Of a stretch of 64,000 nt of DNA, positions 53,854-62,151 are shown piece by piece. Source of the stretch: CAMPKL01 sp963805925. GTDB lineage: Bacteria > Acidobacteriota > Terriglobia > Bryobacterales > UBA6623. Each line of letters opens with the position of its first letter. Position 1 is the stretch's first letter. Under the pieces are notes generated by a model, which was given only the letters and a program-made list of their open reading frames with translations, was not told the DNA's origin and searched no databases. Location of the stretch: NCBI GenBank assembly GCA_963805925.1, contig CAWDWB010000010.1, forward strand, positions 446,002 to 510,001, read 5' to 3'. The position numbers were made by a program, and so were the translations under genes.

Positions 53854-56259
53854 CTAGTCGTGGTGTAAGGCCGTGCTGGGGCTGACAGACGCAGCTCGGC
53901 GTGCCGGCAGCCAGCAGGCGACGCCGGCGATGACCAGCAAAAACATCGCGACGCCGCCAAGCATCCGTGGGTCAGTCGCTTCGACGCCGGCCAGTAGGCT
54001 TTCTAAGACTTGCGCCGCAAGGTAGGCCGCCGGGAGTCCAATCGCGATGCCAATTCCCACCCGCCACATCCCCTGCCGGAAGACCAGCTGCAGAATGTCG
54101 CTGCTGGCCGCGCCGAGGGCCATGCGAATGCCGAACTCGGGCGTGCGGCGGCCGACCGAATAGGCGACCAGGCCGTAGATGCCGGCGGCGGACATGGCTA
54201 ACGCGATTGCTGCGAACACGGAGAAGAGAGTGCCGAATACCTTGTACATCCAGCGCCCTTCGGCGAGCCGTTCGTCCAGAGTCATCGCGTCGAAGACAGG
54301 TAGGTTAGGGTCGAGGCCGACGACCATTTGTCGAACGGCGGGGGTTAGGGCCGCCGCATCGCCGGACGAACGCAGCAGCAGGCGGCGGAAGTCCCAGGCC
54401 TCTTGGTTGAAGGTGCGGTAGACGATCGGTTCGATATCGCCGCGATTGGTGCTGCGGATGTCGGGCGCGACGCCGACGATTTCCAACAGCGGTCGCTCAC
54501 CCTGGTCGTTGGGCTCCATTCTCAGCCGCTTGCCGATGGGGTTCTCGTCAGGCCAGTATTTCTGAGTAAAGGCGTTGTTGACCAAGGCGACCTTCGGCGT
54601 ATCTGGGCCGTCCATCGGGCCGAAGTCGCGGCCGCTCAAAATGGGCGCTTCGAATAGGTCAAAATACCCCGGACTGACCATGATGTAGCGCTCGCGGGGG
54701 CGATCGGCTGGTTCGACCGTCGGGGCGGTTTCTAACTCGAAGGTGAATCCGTTAGCGCCGCGGCCAGGTTCGCTCGACGCCGTCGCGGCAGCGACCACGC
54801 CGGGCATGGCTTCGGCGGCACTCAGTAGACGGCGATGGAATTCAAAGCGATCTTCGGGATTGGGGTACTGAGCCTCGGGCAACTCGATAGCGGCGGAGAG
54901 CACGCCTTCGGTGCGGGCGCCCATGTCGAGGTTATAGGTGTACCAGAAGCTGCGTATCATCAAGCCCGCGCCGACCAACAAGATCAGTGCCAGGGCCACC
55001 TCGCCGGCGACCATCGAAGAGGCGAAGAATCGCGTTCGCGAGCCGGCGGTTTGGCCGCGACCTTCTTTCAAGCTCTCCGTTAAGTCGCGCCGGACGGCAT
55101 GCAGCGCCGGGGCGAGCCCGAACAATATGCCGGCGGTCAAACAGATCGCCGTCAAGTAGGCGAGAATCGATAAGTCGAAAGAAAAGTCGACGAAGAAGGG
55201 CCGAATCGGTTCGGTGGCTTGATCGAAGTAGCGGACGCCGAGCCAGGCGAAAGCGAACCCCAGCACTCCCCCGGCGAACGACAACAACAGACTCTCGGCC
55301 AGCAGTTGGCGGAAGATCCTCCACTTGCCTGCGCCCAACGCGGCGCGCACAGAGATCTCTTTGGCGCGATCGATCGCTCTGGCCAACTGTACATTGGCGA
55401 CGTTGGCGCAGGCGATCAGCAGCACGAAGCCCACGGCGCCCATCATGGCCAAGAACACGGTGCGGATCTCGCCGCCATTGAAGTTCTGGTTGAACGTCTC
55501 GACGATGACGTCGACGTCCTTATTCGTATCGGGGTGCGCCTGCTGCAAGCGTTGGCCAATCAGCGTCATCTCGGTTTGGGCCTCGGCGGGCGTCTTGCCC
55601 TTGGCCAATCTTCCGTAAACGCCCAGCCGGCGGTTGTCGCGCTTTGGGTCGCCGCTTTCTTTGAGAGGCAGCCACACTTCGGCCTTATTGGGGAAGCGGA
55701 AACCGGCAGGCATGACGCCGATGATGGTCTTCTCTTGCTGATCGATGCGCAGCGACTTGCCGATAACGTCGTCTGTGCCGCCGTAGCGTTTCTGCCAGGA
55801 GGCGTAGCTGATGATCGCCACCGGGTCGGCGCCGGGATTCTGTTCGCCCACGGCGAACCCGCGGCCGATTTGCGGCGCGACCCGCAAGACTTGGAAACCG
55901 TCGACTGAGATCTCAGCCCCGGATACGCGCTCCGGTGCTGCCTCGTCGTCGGCGAGGTTGAACTGACGTCCCGCGTAGGCCGCGAGCCTCTCAAACGAAC
56001 GCGACTGTTCGCGCCAGTCGAGGAAGTCGAGCAGCGAGGTTGTCATGTCCTGACTGCGCTGGACATTGCGGCCTTCAAGGTAGAGGATGCGATCGCCGTC
56101 GTCGTACGGGAGGGACTTGACGAGAGCGCCGTTAACGAGAGTAAAGACGGTGGTGTTGACGCCGATTCCGGCGGCGAGAAGCAGGACGATCAGGGCTGTC
56201 GTCCAACGCTGCTTGGCCAGAACACGGGCACCAAATCGGAAGTCGTCGAGTAGATGCAC
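53854..56259 (-). CDS. ADOP-type ABC transporter permease (MacB/FtsX family)
   Basis: 801 residues with two FtsX-like permease units, each preceded by a MacB-type periplasmic domain: first helix WTTALIVLLLAAGIGVNTTV, core IACANVANVQLARAIDRAKE and VRAALGAGKWRIFRQLLAES, then the second unit ending GRRTPEFGIRMALGAASSDI and LPARRAASVSPSTALHHD. The lack of a partner ATPase gene and the internal duplication fit the acidobacterial duplicated orphan permease family. These are abundant paralogues of unclear substrate. ATG 56259. Confidence 0.92.
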   Translation of the reverse strand: MHLLDDFRFGARVLAKQRWTTALIVLLLAAGIGVNTTVFTLVNGALVKSLPYDDGDRILYLEGRNVQRSQDMTTSLLDFLDWREQSRSFERLAAYAGRQFNLADDEAAPERVSGAEISVDGFQVLRVAPQIGRGFAVGEQNPGADPVAIISYASWQKRYGGTDDVIGKSLRIDQQEKTIIGVMPAGFRFPNKAEVWLPLKESGDPKRDNRRLGVYGRLAKGKTPAEAQTEMTLIGQRLQQAHPDTNKDVDVIVETFNQNFNGGEIRTVFLAMMGAVGFVLLIACANVANVQLARAIDRAKEISVRAALGAGKWRIFRQLLAESLLLSFAGGVLGFAFAWLGVRYFDQATEPIRPFFVDFSFDLSILAYLTAICLTAGILFGLAPALHAVRRDLTESLKEGRGQTAGSRTRFFASSMVAGEVALALILLVGAGLMIRSFWYTYNLDMGARTEGVLSAAIELPEAQYPNPEDRFEFHRRLLSAAEAMPGVVAAATASSEPGRGANGFTFELETAPTVEPADRPRERYIMVSPGYFDLFEAPILSGRDFGPMDGPDTPKVALVNNAFTQKYWPDENPIGKRLRMEPNDQGERPLLEIVGVAPDIRSTNRGDIEPIVYRTFNQEAWDFRRLLLRSSGDAAALTPAVRQMVVGLDPNLPVFDAMTLDERLAEGRWMYKVFGTLFSVFAAIALAMSAAGIYGLVAYSVGRRTPEFGIRMALGAASSDILQLVFRQGMWRVGIGIAIGLPAAYLAAQVLESLLAGVEATDPRMLGGVAMFLLVIAGVACWLPARRAASVSPSTALHHD

Positions 56260-56340
56260 GGAGTCTCCCCTCTATTCGTTGCGAATAGAGAACTACGGAG
56301 ACCGGCCACAAATTGTTCGTCGCCGCCGAGAACTTTCCGC

Positions 56341-56715
56341 CTAGCCTGAGACGGGCTGTTCTGCGGCGACCACGGCCTGGGCCACAGTCTTGCCCGCCAA
56401 CGGCCCGGGCGGATAGTCTAGTACGCCGTAGATGCCGTGGCTCTGGATGATGCCGGAATCACAACCGGCGGGAATGACAACCAACAGATTGGCCTCCAGT
56501 CCCTTTTGCACCATCTCTTTGAGCAGGCAGTACCAGTTACCGTCCGGCAGAGAGTCATTGCAGACGACGACGGATAGATGTGGGTGGTCTGCCAAGGCGA
56601 CCCTGGCCTCGTTGCAGTTGAGGACGCCTGTCCAGGACAACTGCTCTGCGGAAATCAGTTGACCGAATTCCCGTTGCATGTCCTTGGACATGACTAACAG
56701 TATGCTCTTCTCCAT
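56341..56715 (-). CDS. Receiver-domain-like protein
   Basis: 124 residues starting MEKSILLVMSKDMQREF after AGGAGG. The alternating beta-alpha layout (ILLVMSKD, LSVVVCNDSLPDG, NLLVVIPAG, GVLDYPPGPL) resembles a response-regulator receiver. The central Asp of NDSLPDG is near the phosphorylation position, but the acidic pair at the first strand is reduced (MSKD), so phosphorylation is uncertain. No output domain and no histidine kinase nearby. Terminal gene after the divergent ADOP promoter region. Confidence 0.7.
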   Translation of the reverse strand: MEKSILLVMSKDMQREFGQLISAEQLSWTGVLNCNEARVALADHPHLSVVVCNDSLPDGNWYCLLKEMVQKGLEANLLVVIPAGCDSGIIQSHGIYGVLDYPPGPLAGKTVAQAVVAAEQPVSG

Positions 56716-56938
56716 GGCCCACCTCCTAGGGGGGTGAAAGTCGGACCGGGCCGGAGAGCGTCTCTCCCCGTTCGTGCCCATGCTTACCTTACTGCCGATG
56801 CAATCGCTTTACCAGTCTGAAATGCGCTTTGCCGGCGAATTCTTCTTGTAGAGGTAGGACGGCGCGGAACTGTTTTGGTTTGCGTCCGTTTTGTCGCCTT
56901 GTTGTCTGCGATTTGCCTGCTAGACTCATCCGAAAGCC

Positions 56939-57808
56939 ATGAGCATCACCAGACGTCAATTCGCCGCCGTTGCTTCCGCGGGCCTCGCCGCAGAGGGTCT
57001 TTCCGGCCAAAGTTCGCTCACCGCGCAGCAAGTTGTGGAGCGGATTCAGGGTGAATTGGCCAAGGTCGGGGTCAGCTGGCGCGACCAGACGGTGGACACC
57101 TTTAAGGGCGGCGACCCGCAGACGCCGGTGACCGGCATCGTCACCACGGTAATGTCGACGTTGGACGTGCTGCAGCGCTGCGTCGCCGCAGGCAAGAACA
57201 TGGTGATCACCCACGAGCCGACCTACTACAACGGCCAGGACGACACGAGCGATATGCAGCAAAACGAGCTTTACCTGCTGAAGCGGAAGTACATCGAAGA
57301 CAACGGGTTAGTGGTGTGGCGCTTCCACGACCACTGGCACGCAAAAAAGCCGGACGGGATGCCGGTGGGCGTGGCGAAGTTGTTGGGCTGGTCGCAATAT
57401 CAAGTGCCCGACCGGGAGCGGTCGTATGTGATTCCCGAGGTGACGCTGGGCGCGGTGGCGAAGCACATCAAGCAGAGTATGGGCATCAAGACTATGCGCG
57501 TGGTGGGCGACCCGGCGGCGAAGATTCGCCGAGTGGCGATCAGTCCGGGCTACTCGAGCTTACAGGGCTCCTTGCGTGCCATGCCGGATAACGACCTGTA
57601 TATCGTCGGCGAGGCGCGCGAGTGGGAAGGGGTCGAGTACGCCTTCGACGCAATGACGGCGGGCATGGGCAAAGGGTTCATCGCACTGGGACACACGATT
57701 TCCGAAGACCCAGGCATGGATGAAGCGGCCGACTGGCTGCGCGGGTTTATCACGGAAGTGCCGATTGAGTTTATTCCGGCGGGCGAGCCGTTCTGGACCC
57801 CTGGTTAG
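56939..57808 (+). CDS. Tat-exported NIF3/DUF34-like dinuclear metal protein
   Basis: 289 residues. N-terminal twin-arginine signal (SITRRQFAAVASAGLAAEGL), then a NIF3-like body: AQQVVERIQGELAKVGV, GIVTTVMSTLDVLQRCVAAG, metal-ligand segment NMVITHEPTYYNGQDD and the C-terminal ligands in FIALGHTISEDPGMDEAADW. Canonical NIF3 proteins have HH at the first site; here it is HE. NIF3 proteins are usually cytosolic and linked to GTP-cyclohydrolase-like or metal roles of unclear nature. Export suggests a separate function in this lineage. Confidence 0.82.
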   Translation: MSITRRQFAAVASAGLAAEGLSGQSSLTAQQVVERIQGELAKVGVSWRDQTVDTFKGGDPQTPVTGIVTTVMSTLDVLQRCVAAGKNMVITHEPTYYNGQDDTSDMQQNELYLLKRKYIEDNGLVVWRFHDHWHAKKPDGMPVGVAKLLGWSQYQVPDRERSYVIPEVTLGAVAKHIKQSMGIKTMRVVGDPAAKIRRVAISPGYSSLQGSLRAMPDNDLYIVGEAREWEGVEYAFDAMTAGMGKGFIALGHTISEDPGMDEAADWLRGFITEVPIEFIPAGEPFWTPG

Positions 57809-57848
57809 CAGCTCGGGGACAGCCCAACTTAGCGGCCCCGGGGCTCAG

Positions 57849-59165
57849 CTAGTTGGTCACGGCCACCAGGCGGGTGTCGAAGCGGATGAAAATCCTGCCG
57901 TCGGAGATGGCCGGTGAGGCGAGGGTGTGGCCGCGTAGTTTGTTGCGCGCTAGGACTTCGGCGGTACGGCCGGCCTTGAGCACGAGCATTTCCCCGGTCT
58001 CGCTGGAGAAGTAGATTTTGCCGTCGGCCGCGACGGGAGAGGCGCTGTAGACGCCTCCGAGGCGTTGTTGCCAGACGCGTTCACCAGTGGCGGCATCGAT
58101 ACAACTAACAATTCCCTGCCCGTTGGCCATGTAGAGCAGGCCGTCGTATTCAACGAGCGACGAGATGTAGGGGCCGCCGGTTGGGCTGCGCCAGGCGACA
58201 TGACTTTCGGCGATGTTGCCGCGTCCGCCGACGCGCAGAGCCATATAGGGGCTGCTGCGGTAGCCGCGGTTGAGATAGATGACGCCGTCGCGATGCACGG
58301 GCGCGGGAATCGGAAAACGGCTGGGCTCTTCGTAGTGCCAGAGATTTTCACCGGTGTCGGGGTCGAAGGCCTCGACTCCGAAGCCGGAGTTGACGATCAT
58401 CTCCTTGCCTTGCGGCGCGTCAACGAAAAGCGGCGTGCTGTAGGAGATGACGCCGGCTTCGCGGTCTTGGCGCCAGATGTCTTCGCCGGTTTTCTTGTCG
58501 AGCGCAAGGAGCGTGGAGAAGCCGACTTGGTAGCAGATGAGTACGAGCTTGTCGTTGTAGATGGCGGGCGAACTGGAGTGCCCCCAGCCGATGTCGAAAG
58601 CGCCGAGTTCGGCGCCGAGGTTGCGGGTCCAGACGACGGAGCCGTCCATGTCGACGGCCATGAGTTGTCCGCTGGCGAACCAGGCGTAGATGAGTTCGCC
58701 GTCGGTGGTCGGACTTGGGTTGGCCATGTTGCTCTTCTGGTGCACTTCGGCGAATTCGCCTTCGTGCGCCATGGTGGTTTCCCACAGCAACTCGCCGCTT
58801 GATGCGCTGAAGGCCGCCAAGGCAAAGGTGACGCCGGTCTCGTTGGATTCGGCGCGCGTGCCGCCGAGAGGAGTCTCGCCGGCTTCGAGTGGATCGCCGC
58901 CTTGCACCAGGCTGGGGTGGTTGCCAGGGCGAAGCTTCCCTGCCCCGATCTGATAGGTGACAAAAACTTTGTCGCCCCAAACGACGGGCGACGAGACTCC
59001 GAGACCCCGAAGGTTGGCGGACCAAGCTACAGTGTCTTCGCTCCACTGCGCGGGGACGTGTTGTTCAGCGGAGACGCCGGTGCCGGCAGGGCCGCGCCAT
59101 TGCGGCCAGTTGGCAGCATGGAGCGCGATTGAGGAAGCGAGAACCAGAAGGGGTAAAAGGCGCAT
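57849..59165 (-). CDS. Secreted PQQ-like (quinoprotein-type) beta-propeller
   Basis: 438 residues with a signal peptide (LLPLLVLASSIALHAA). The N-terminus NWPQWRGPAGTGVSAEQ is typical of PQQ-binding-like propellers, with tryptophan-docking repeats such as GELLWETTMAHEG, DTGENLWHYEEP and ATGERVWQQRLGGVYSASPV. No haem site or cofactor-ligand set of true alcohol dehydrogenases is evident, so it is a structural or binding member. Convergent with the NIF3 gene. Confidence 0.88.
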   Translation of the reverse strand: MRLLPLLVLASSIALHAANWPQWRGPAGTGVSAEQHVPAQWSEDTVAWSANLRGLGVSSPVVWGDKVFVTYQIGAGKLRPGNHPSLVQGGDPLEAGETPLGGTRAESNETGVTFALAAFSASSGELLWETTMAHEGEFAEVHQKSNMANPSPTTDGELIYAWFASGQLMAVDMDGSVVWTRNLGAELGAFDIGWGHSSSPAIYNDKLVLICYQVGFSTLLALDKKTGEDIWRQDREAGVISYSTPLFVDAPQGKEMIVNSGFGVEAFDPDTGENLWHYEEPSRFPIPAPVHRDGVIYLNRGYRSSPYMALRVGGRGNIAESHVAWRSPTGGPYISSLVEYDGLLYMANGQGIVSCIDAATGERVWQQRLGGVYSASPVAADGKIYFSSETGEMLVLKAGRTAEVLARNKLRGHTLASPAISDGRIFIRFDTRLVAVTN

Positions 59166-59263
59166 AGCGGGGGGACTCCCAAGCCGGACTGGCTTAGCGC
59201 TCTTAGTCTAAGGGCGATTGGGCCACGGATCAACCAATGTTGCTCTTGCTAACGAGTTGGCTG

Positions 59264-59473
59264 TCAGCCTATGTCGGGTCCCATGGCGCTGTCGTGGAAG
59301 GGCCAGCCGCGGATGCGCAAGACGTTGAGCGAGCGGGCGTCTTGATAGCCTTTGATGCCGAGGCCCATGTCGTCATGTCCGTCTTGGGGTTGGTCTTGGT
59401 AAGTTCCGAACAGGCGATCCCAGAACGTAAAGGTATTGCCGAAGTGGCAGAAACTAGGATTGTACCCGTACTG
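59264..59473 (-). pseudogene. C-terminal remnant of a sterol desaturase/fatty-acid hydroxylase
   Basis: Directly after the HyuB stop codon, in the same frame, 69 codons read QYGYNPSFCHFGNTFTFWDR then LFGTYQDQPQDGHDDMGLGI and end at TGA 59264-59266. NFGNTFTFWDRLFGTY is the hallmark C-terminus of membrane fatty-acid hydroxylases/sterol desaturases. The N-terminal membrane and histidine-box part is absent, replaced by the end of hyuB. It is a relic left by a deletion or rearrangement, with no start codon of its own. Confidence 0.75.
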
Positions 59474-61018
59474 CTAAATCGTGCCGTGGCCGCCGCCGCC
59501 GGGAGTCTCGATGCGCAGCCGATCGCCGCGATGGATGCGGCGGCTGCCCTTGCTGGGCAACGGCTCGCCGTTGAGCAGATTGCGGCCGGGGGCTCCTGGC
59601 TCGCCGCCGGCGAGGCCGTAAGGGGCTCGCCGGCGGCGCTCGGACAGCAAGGTGACATCGGCGTCGGCGAGGAACTCGTAGTCGCGAATGACGCCGTCGC
59701 CGCCGTTGTGCGCGCCTTTGCCGCCGCTGCCCTGGCGGATGGAGTATTCGCGGATGAGCAGCGGGTAGGTCTGTTCGAGGGCCTCGACGGGCGTGTTGAG
59801 GCTGTTGGTCATGTGCGTGTGCACGCCACTTAAGCCGTCGCTCGATGCGGTGGCGCCCATGGCGCCGGCGATGGTTTCGTAATAGGCAAAGGGTTTGCCG
59901 GTGATTGGGTCGACGCCGCCCAGGGCCACGTTGTTCATGGTGCCGGAGCTTGCGGCGGGCACGACCTCGGGCAGGGCTTGGGCAAGCGCGCCGAGCAGGA
60001 CGTCGACGAGGCGTTGGGAAGTCTCGACGTTGCCGGCGGCAACGCTGGCAGGCGCCTGGGCGTCGACGATGGTTCCTGGCCGGGTGACGACTTCGATGGG
60101 CCGCATGAGGCCGGCGTTGTAGGGGACGGCCTCGCGAATCAGACAGCGGAAGACGTACATGGTTGCCGAAATCGTCACAGCGCGATTGGCGTTGACGCCG
60201 CCGCGAGTCTGCGGGTCGGAATCGCTGAAGTCTACCGTGGCGGTTTCGCCGGCGATGCGAACGCTGCAGGCGATACGGATCGGGGCGTCTGAGAAGCCGT
60301 CGTCGTCGAGGAAGTCTGCAAATGTATATTCGCCATCGGGAATCTCGGCGATGCGAGCGCGCATGATGCGCTCGGCGTAGTCCTTGAGGTCGGCCATGCG
60401 GCGCCGGATCTTTTCGGGACCATATTTCACCGTGGCTTCGAGGAGCCGCCGTTCGCCGACATGATGAGCGGCGAGTTGCGCGCCCAGATCGCCGCGGCGT
60501 TCGTCGGGCGTGCGGACGTTGGCGAGAATCACCTGCAGCAAGTCGTCGTCGAACTGGCCGCGGCGCACGAGTTTGACGGGCGGGATGCGTAGTCCCTCTT
60601 GGTAGATCTCGGAAGCGAGGGGCATCGAGCCGGGCGACATGCCGCCGACGTCGGAGTGATGGGCGCGGGTGGCCAGGTAGTACGCAGGTTTTAATTCAGC
60701 GTCCAGGAACACACCGGAGAGGGAGGTGATGTCCGGCAGATGGGTGCCGCCGCGGAAGGGATCGTTCAAGAAGACGACATCGCCGGGTTCGAGCGGGTGT
60801 GCGGCGATCGCTTCGCGCACGGACTCGGGCATGGCGCCGAGATGGACGGGCATGTGATCGCCCATGGCAATGGTCTGGGCGTCGGCGTCATAGAGCGCGC
60901 AGGAGTAGTCGCGGCGCTCTTTGATGTTGGAAGAAAACGCGGTTCGCTTGAGAACGACGCCCATCTCTTCGGCAATGGAGACGAACAGGTTGCGGAAGAT
61001 TTCGAGTTCGAGATCCAA
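59474..61018 (-). CDS. Hydantoinase B/oxoprolinase-family protein
   Basis: 514 residues of the HyuB family (N-methylhydantoinase or acetone-carboxylase-like beta subunits). Landmarks: VLKRTAFSSNIKERRDYSCA, GDHMPVHLGAMPESVREAI, VVFLNDPFRGGTHLPDIT, TRAHHSDVGGMSPGSMP and the glycine-rich end LRIETPGGGGHGTI. HyuB proteins normally need a HyuA partner, which is not adjacent. TTG start at 61018, 6 bases after the EamA stop and downstream of GGAAG, so translation is probably coupled. Confidence 0.88.
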   Translation of the reverse strand: MDLELEIFRNLFVSIAEEMGVVLKRTAFSSNIKERRDYSCALYDADAQTIAMGDHMPVHLGAMPESVREAIAAHPLEPGDVVFLNDPFRGGTHLPDITSLSGVFLDAELKPAYYLATRAHHSDVGGMSPGSMPLASEIYQEGLRIPPVKLVRRGQFDDDLLQVILANVRTPDERRGDLGAQLAAHHVGERRLLEATVKYGPEKIRRRMADLKDYAERIMRARIAEIPDGEYTFADFLDDDGFSDAPIRIACSVRIAGETATVDFSDSDPQTRGGVNANRAVTISATMYVFRCLIREAVPYNAGLMRPIEVVTRPGTIVDAQAPASVAAGNVETSQRLVDVLLGALAQALPEVVPAASSGTMNNVALGGVDPITGKPFAYYETIAGAMGATASSDGLSGVHTHMTNSLNTPVEALEQTYPLLIREYSIRQGSGGKGAHNGGDGVIRDYEFLADADVTLLSERRRRAPYGLAGGEPGAPGRNLLNGEPLPSKGSRRIHRGDRLRIETPGGGGHGTI

Positions 61019-61024
61019 GAGCGA

Positions 61025-61447
61025 TCACTTCCAGGCAATTAGGGTAGCGCCGACGGCGATCAGTAGGGCGCCGGAGACGGAGCGGATGGTAAGACGTTCG
61101 GCCAGGAAGATCGCAGCCAGGATCACGGCGAAGATGACGCTGGTGCGGTCGAGGGCGACGACGCCGGATGCCGGACCAGTCTCTAGGGCTGTGAAGTAAC
61201 AGAGCCAAGAAAGGGCGCCGGCGAGGCCCGACAGAGCGATCCACATCACGCCAGCGGGTTCGATGGGTACCCGCATCCGCAAGCCGCTTCTGATGACGGC
61301 AAGCAAGCCAAGAAAGGCGGCCATGACGACGGCTCGCACGGCGGTGGCGGTGGTGGCGTCGAGCCCGGCAAGCCCGCGCTTGCCGAGTATGGGTACGAAG
61401 GCGGCAAAGAGCGCGGACAAGACGGCGAGTAGAACCCATTGAGGCAT
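61025..61447 (-). CDS. EamA-domain (DMT) membrane protein, single repeat
   Basis: 140 residues from ATG 61447 (AGAGGAAACG upstream) with five membrane segments: LLAVLSALFAAFVPILGKRG, VVMAAFLGLLAVIRSG, WIALSGLAGALSWLCYFTAL, FAVILAAIFLAERL, SGALLIAVGATLIAWK. It is the half-size EamA type that works as a dimer. Substrate unknown. Sits between the ICMT-like gene and hyuB on the same strand. Confidence 0.85.
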   Translation of the reverse strand: MPQWVLLAVLSALFAAFVPILGKRGLAGLDATTATAVRAVVMAAFLGLLAVIRSGLRMRVPIEPAGVMWIALSGLAGALSWLCYFTALETGPASGVVALDRTSVIFAVILAAIFLAERLTIRSVSGALLIAVGATLIAWK

Positions 61448-61458
61448 GATCGTTTCCT

Positions 61459-62136
61459 CTACCAGACGTGCGGAATGAGGCGGCTGCGGACCTGCTGCAT
61501 GTAGTCCGCATAGCCTTCTAACTCTTGACTCAGGTAACGTTCTTCTCGAACGCATCGAAAGGCCAGCAGGACGCCGATTGACGCCGAGACCAGAAAGCTC
61601 AGCCAAGAGCCGAGTAGTAAGGATCCCGACAGAAAGAAGGGGACCAGGACAGCGTAGAACGGATGCCGCACGACGCCGTAGGGCCCTGTCGAAACGACGG
61701 TATGTCCCCGCTCTCGTTGAACGCGCACGGTAGGCGCGAGATATGAATTGAAGTACATCAATCGATAGACGCCCCACAGCGCCGCAGCCGTTACGACGCC
61801 CGCGACAACCTGCAGCCATGCGGGTACGAAGGTCCAATGAAACCGGACCGCGTCGAGGCCGGCTGAAACAAGCCAGGCAATCATCAGGGCGAGCAAGATG
61901 CGCATTACGGCACGGTCCCAGGAAGGTTGATCTTGCTGGGGGCGAACCCTCATTCGTTCGGCCAGCAATTCCGGATCGGTCTTCGCCAAGCGAAGACTCA
62001 TGGCCGTCGTGATCGAGGAGAAGATGGCGAGGAGCGCCCAAGCCGCCGGCCAGCGCAACGTCCCGGCGGAGGCGAACAAGGCGACGGCCATAAAGAAGAA
62101 CTGGCCGAACAGACTGAACCAGACCTTCCGTTGCAT
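61459..62136 (-). CDS. Isoprenylcysteine carboxyl methyltransferase (ICMT)-like membrane methyltransferase
   Basis: 225 residues with about five membrane segments and the C-terminal SAM-binding signature GPYGVVRHPFYAVLVPFFL, then EERYLSQELEGYADYMQQVR, which is typical of the ICMT/phosphatidylethanolamine-methyltransferase-like family. The bacterial acceptor is unknown. It lies 15 bases after the APC permease stop, probably in one transcript with it. Confidence 0.9.
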   Translation of the reverse strand: MQRKVWFSLFGQFFFMAVALFASAGTLRWPAAWALLAIFSSITTAMSLRLAKTDPELLAERMRVRPQQDQPSWDRAVMRILLALMIAWLVSAGLDAVRFHWTFVPAWLQVVAGVVTAAALWGVYRLMYFNSYLAPTVRVQRERGHTVVSTGPYGVVRHPFYAVLVPFFLSGSLLLGSWLSFLVSASIGVLLAFRCVREERYLSQELEGYADYMQQVRSRLIPHVW

Positions 62137-62151
62137 TGGGGCGAACTCGAC

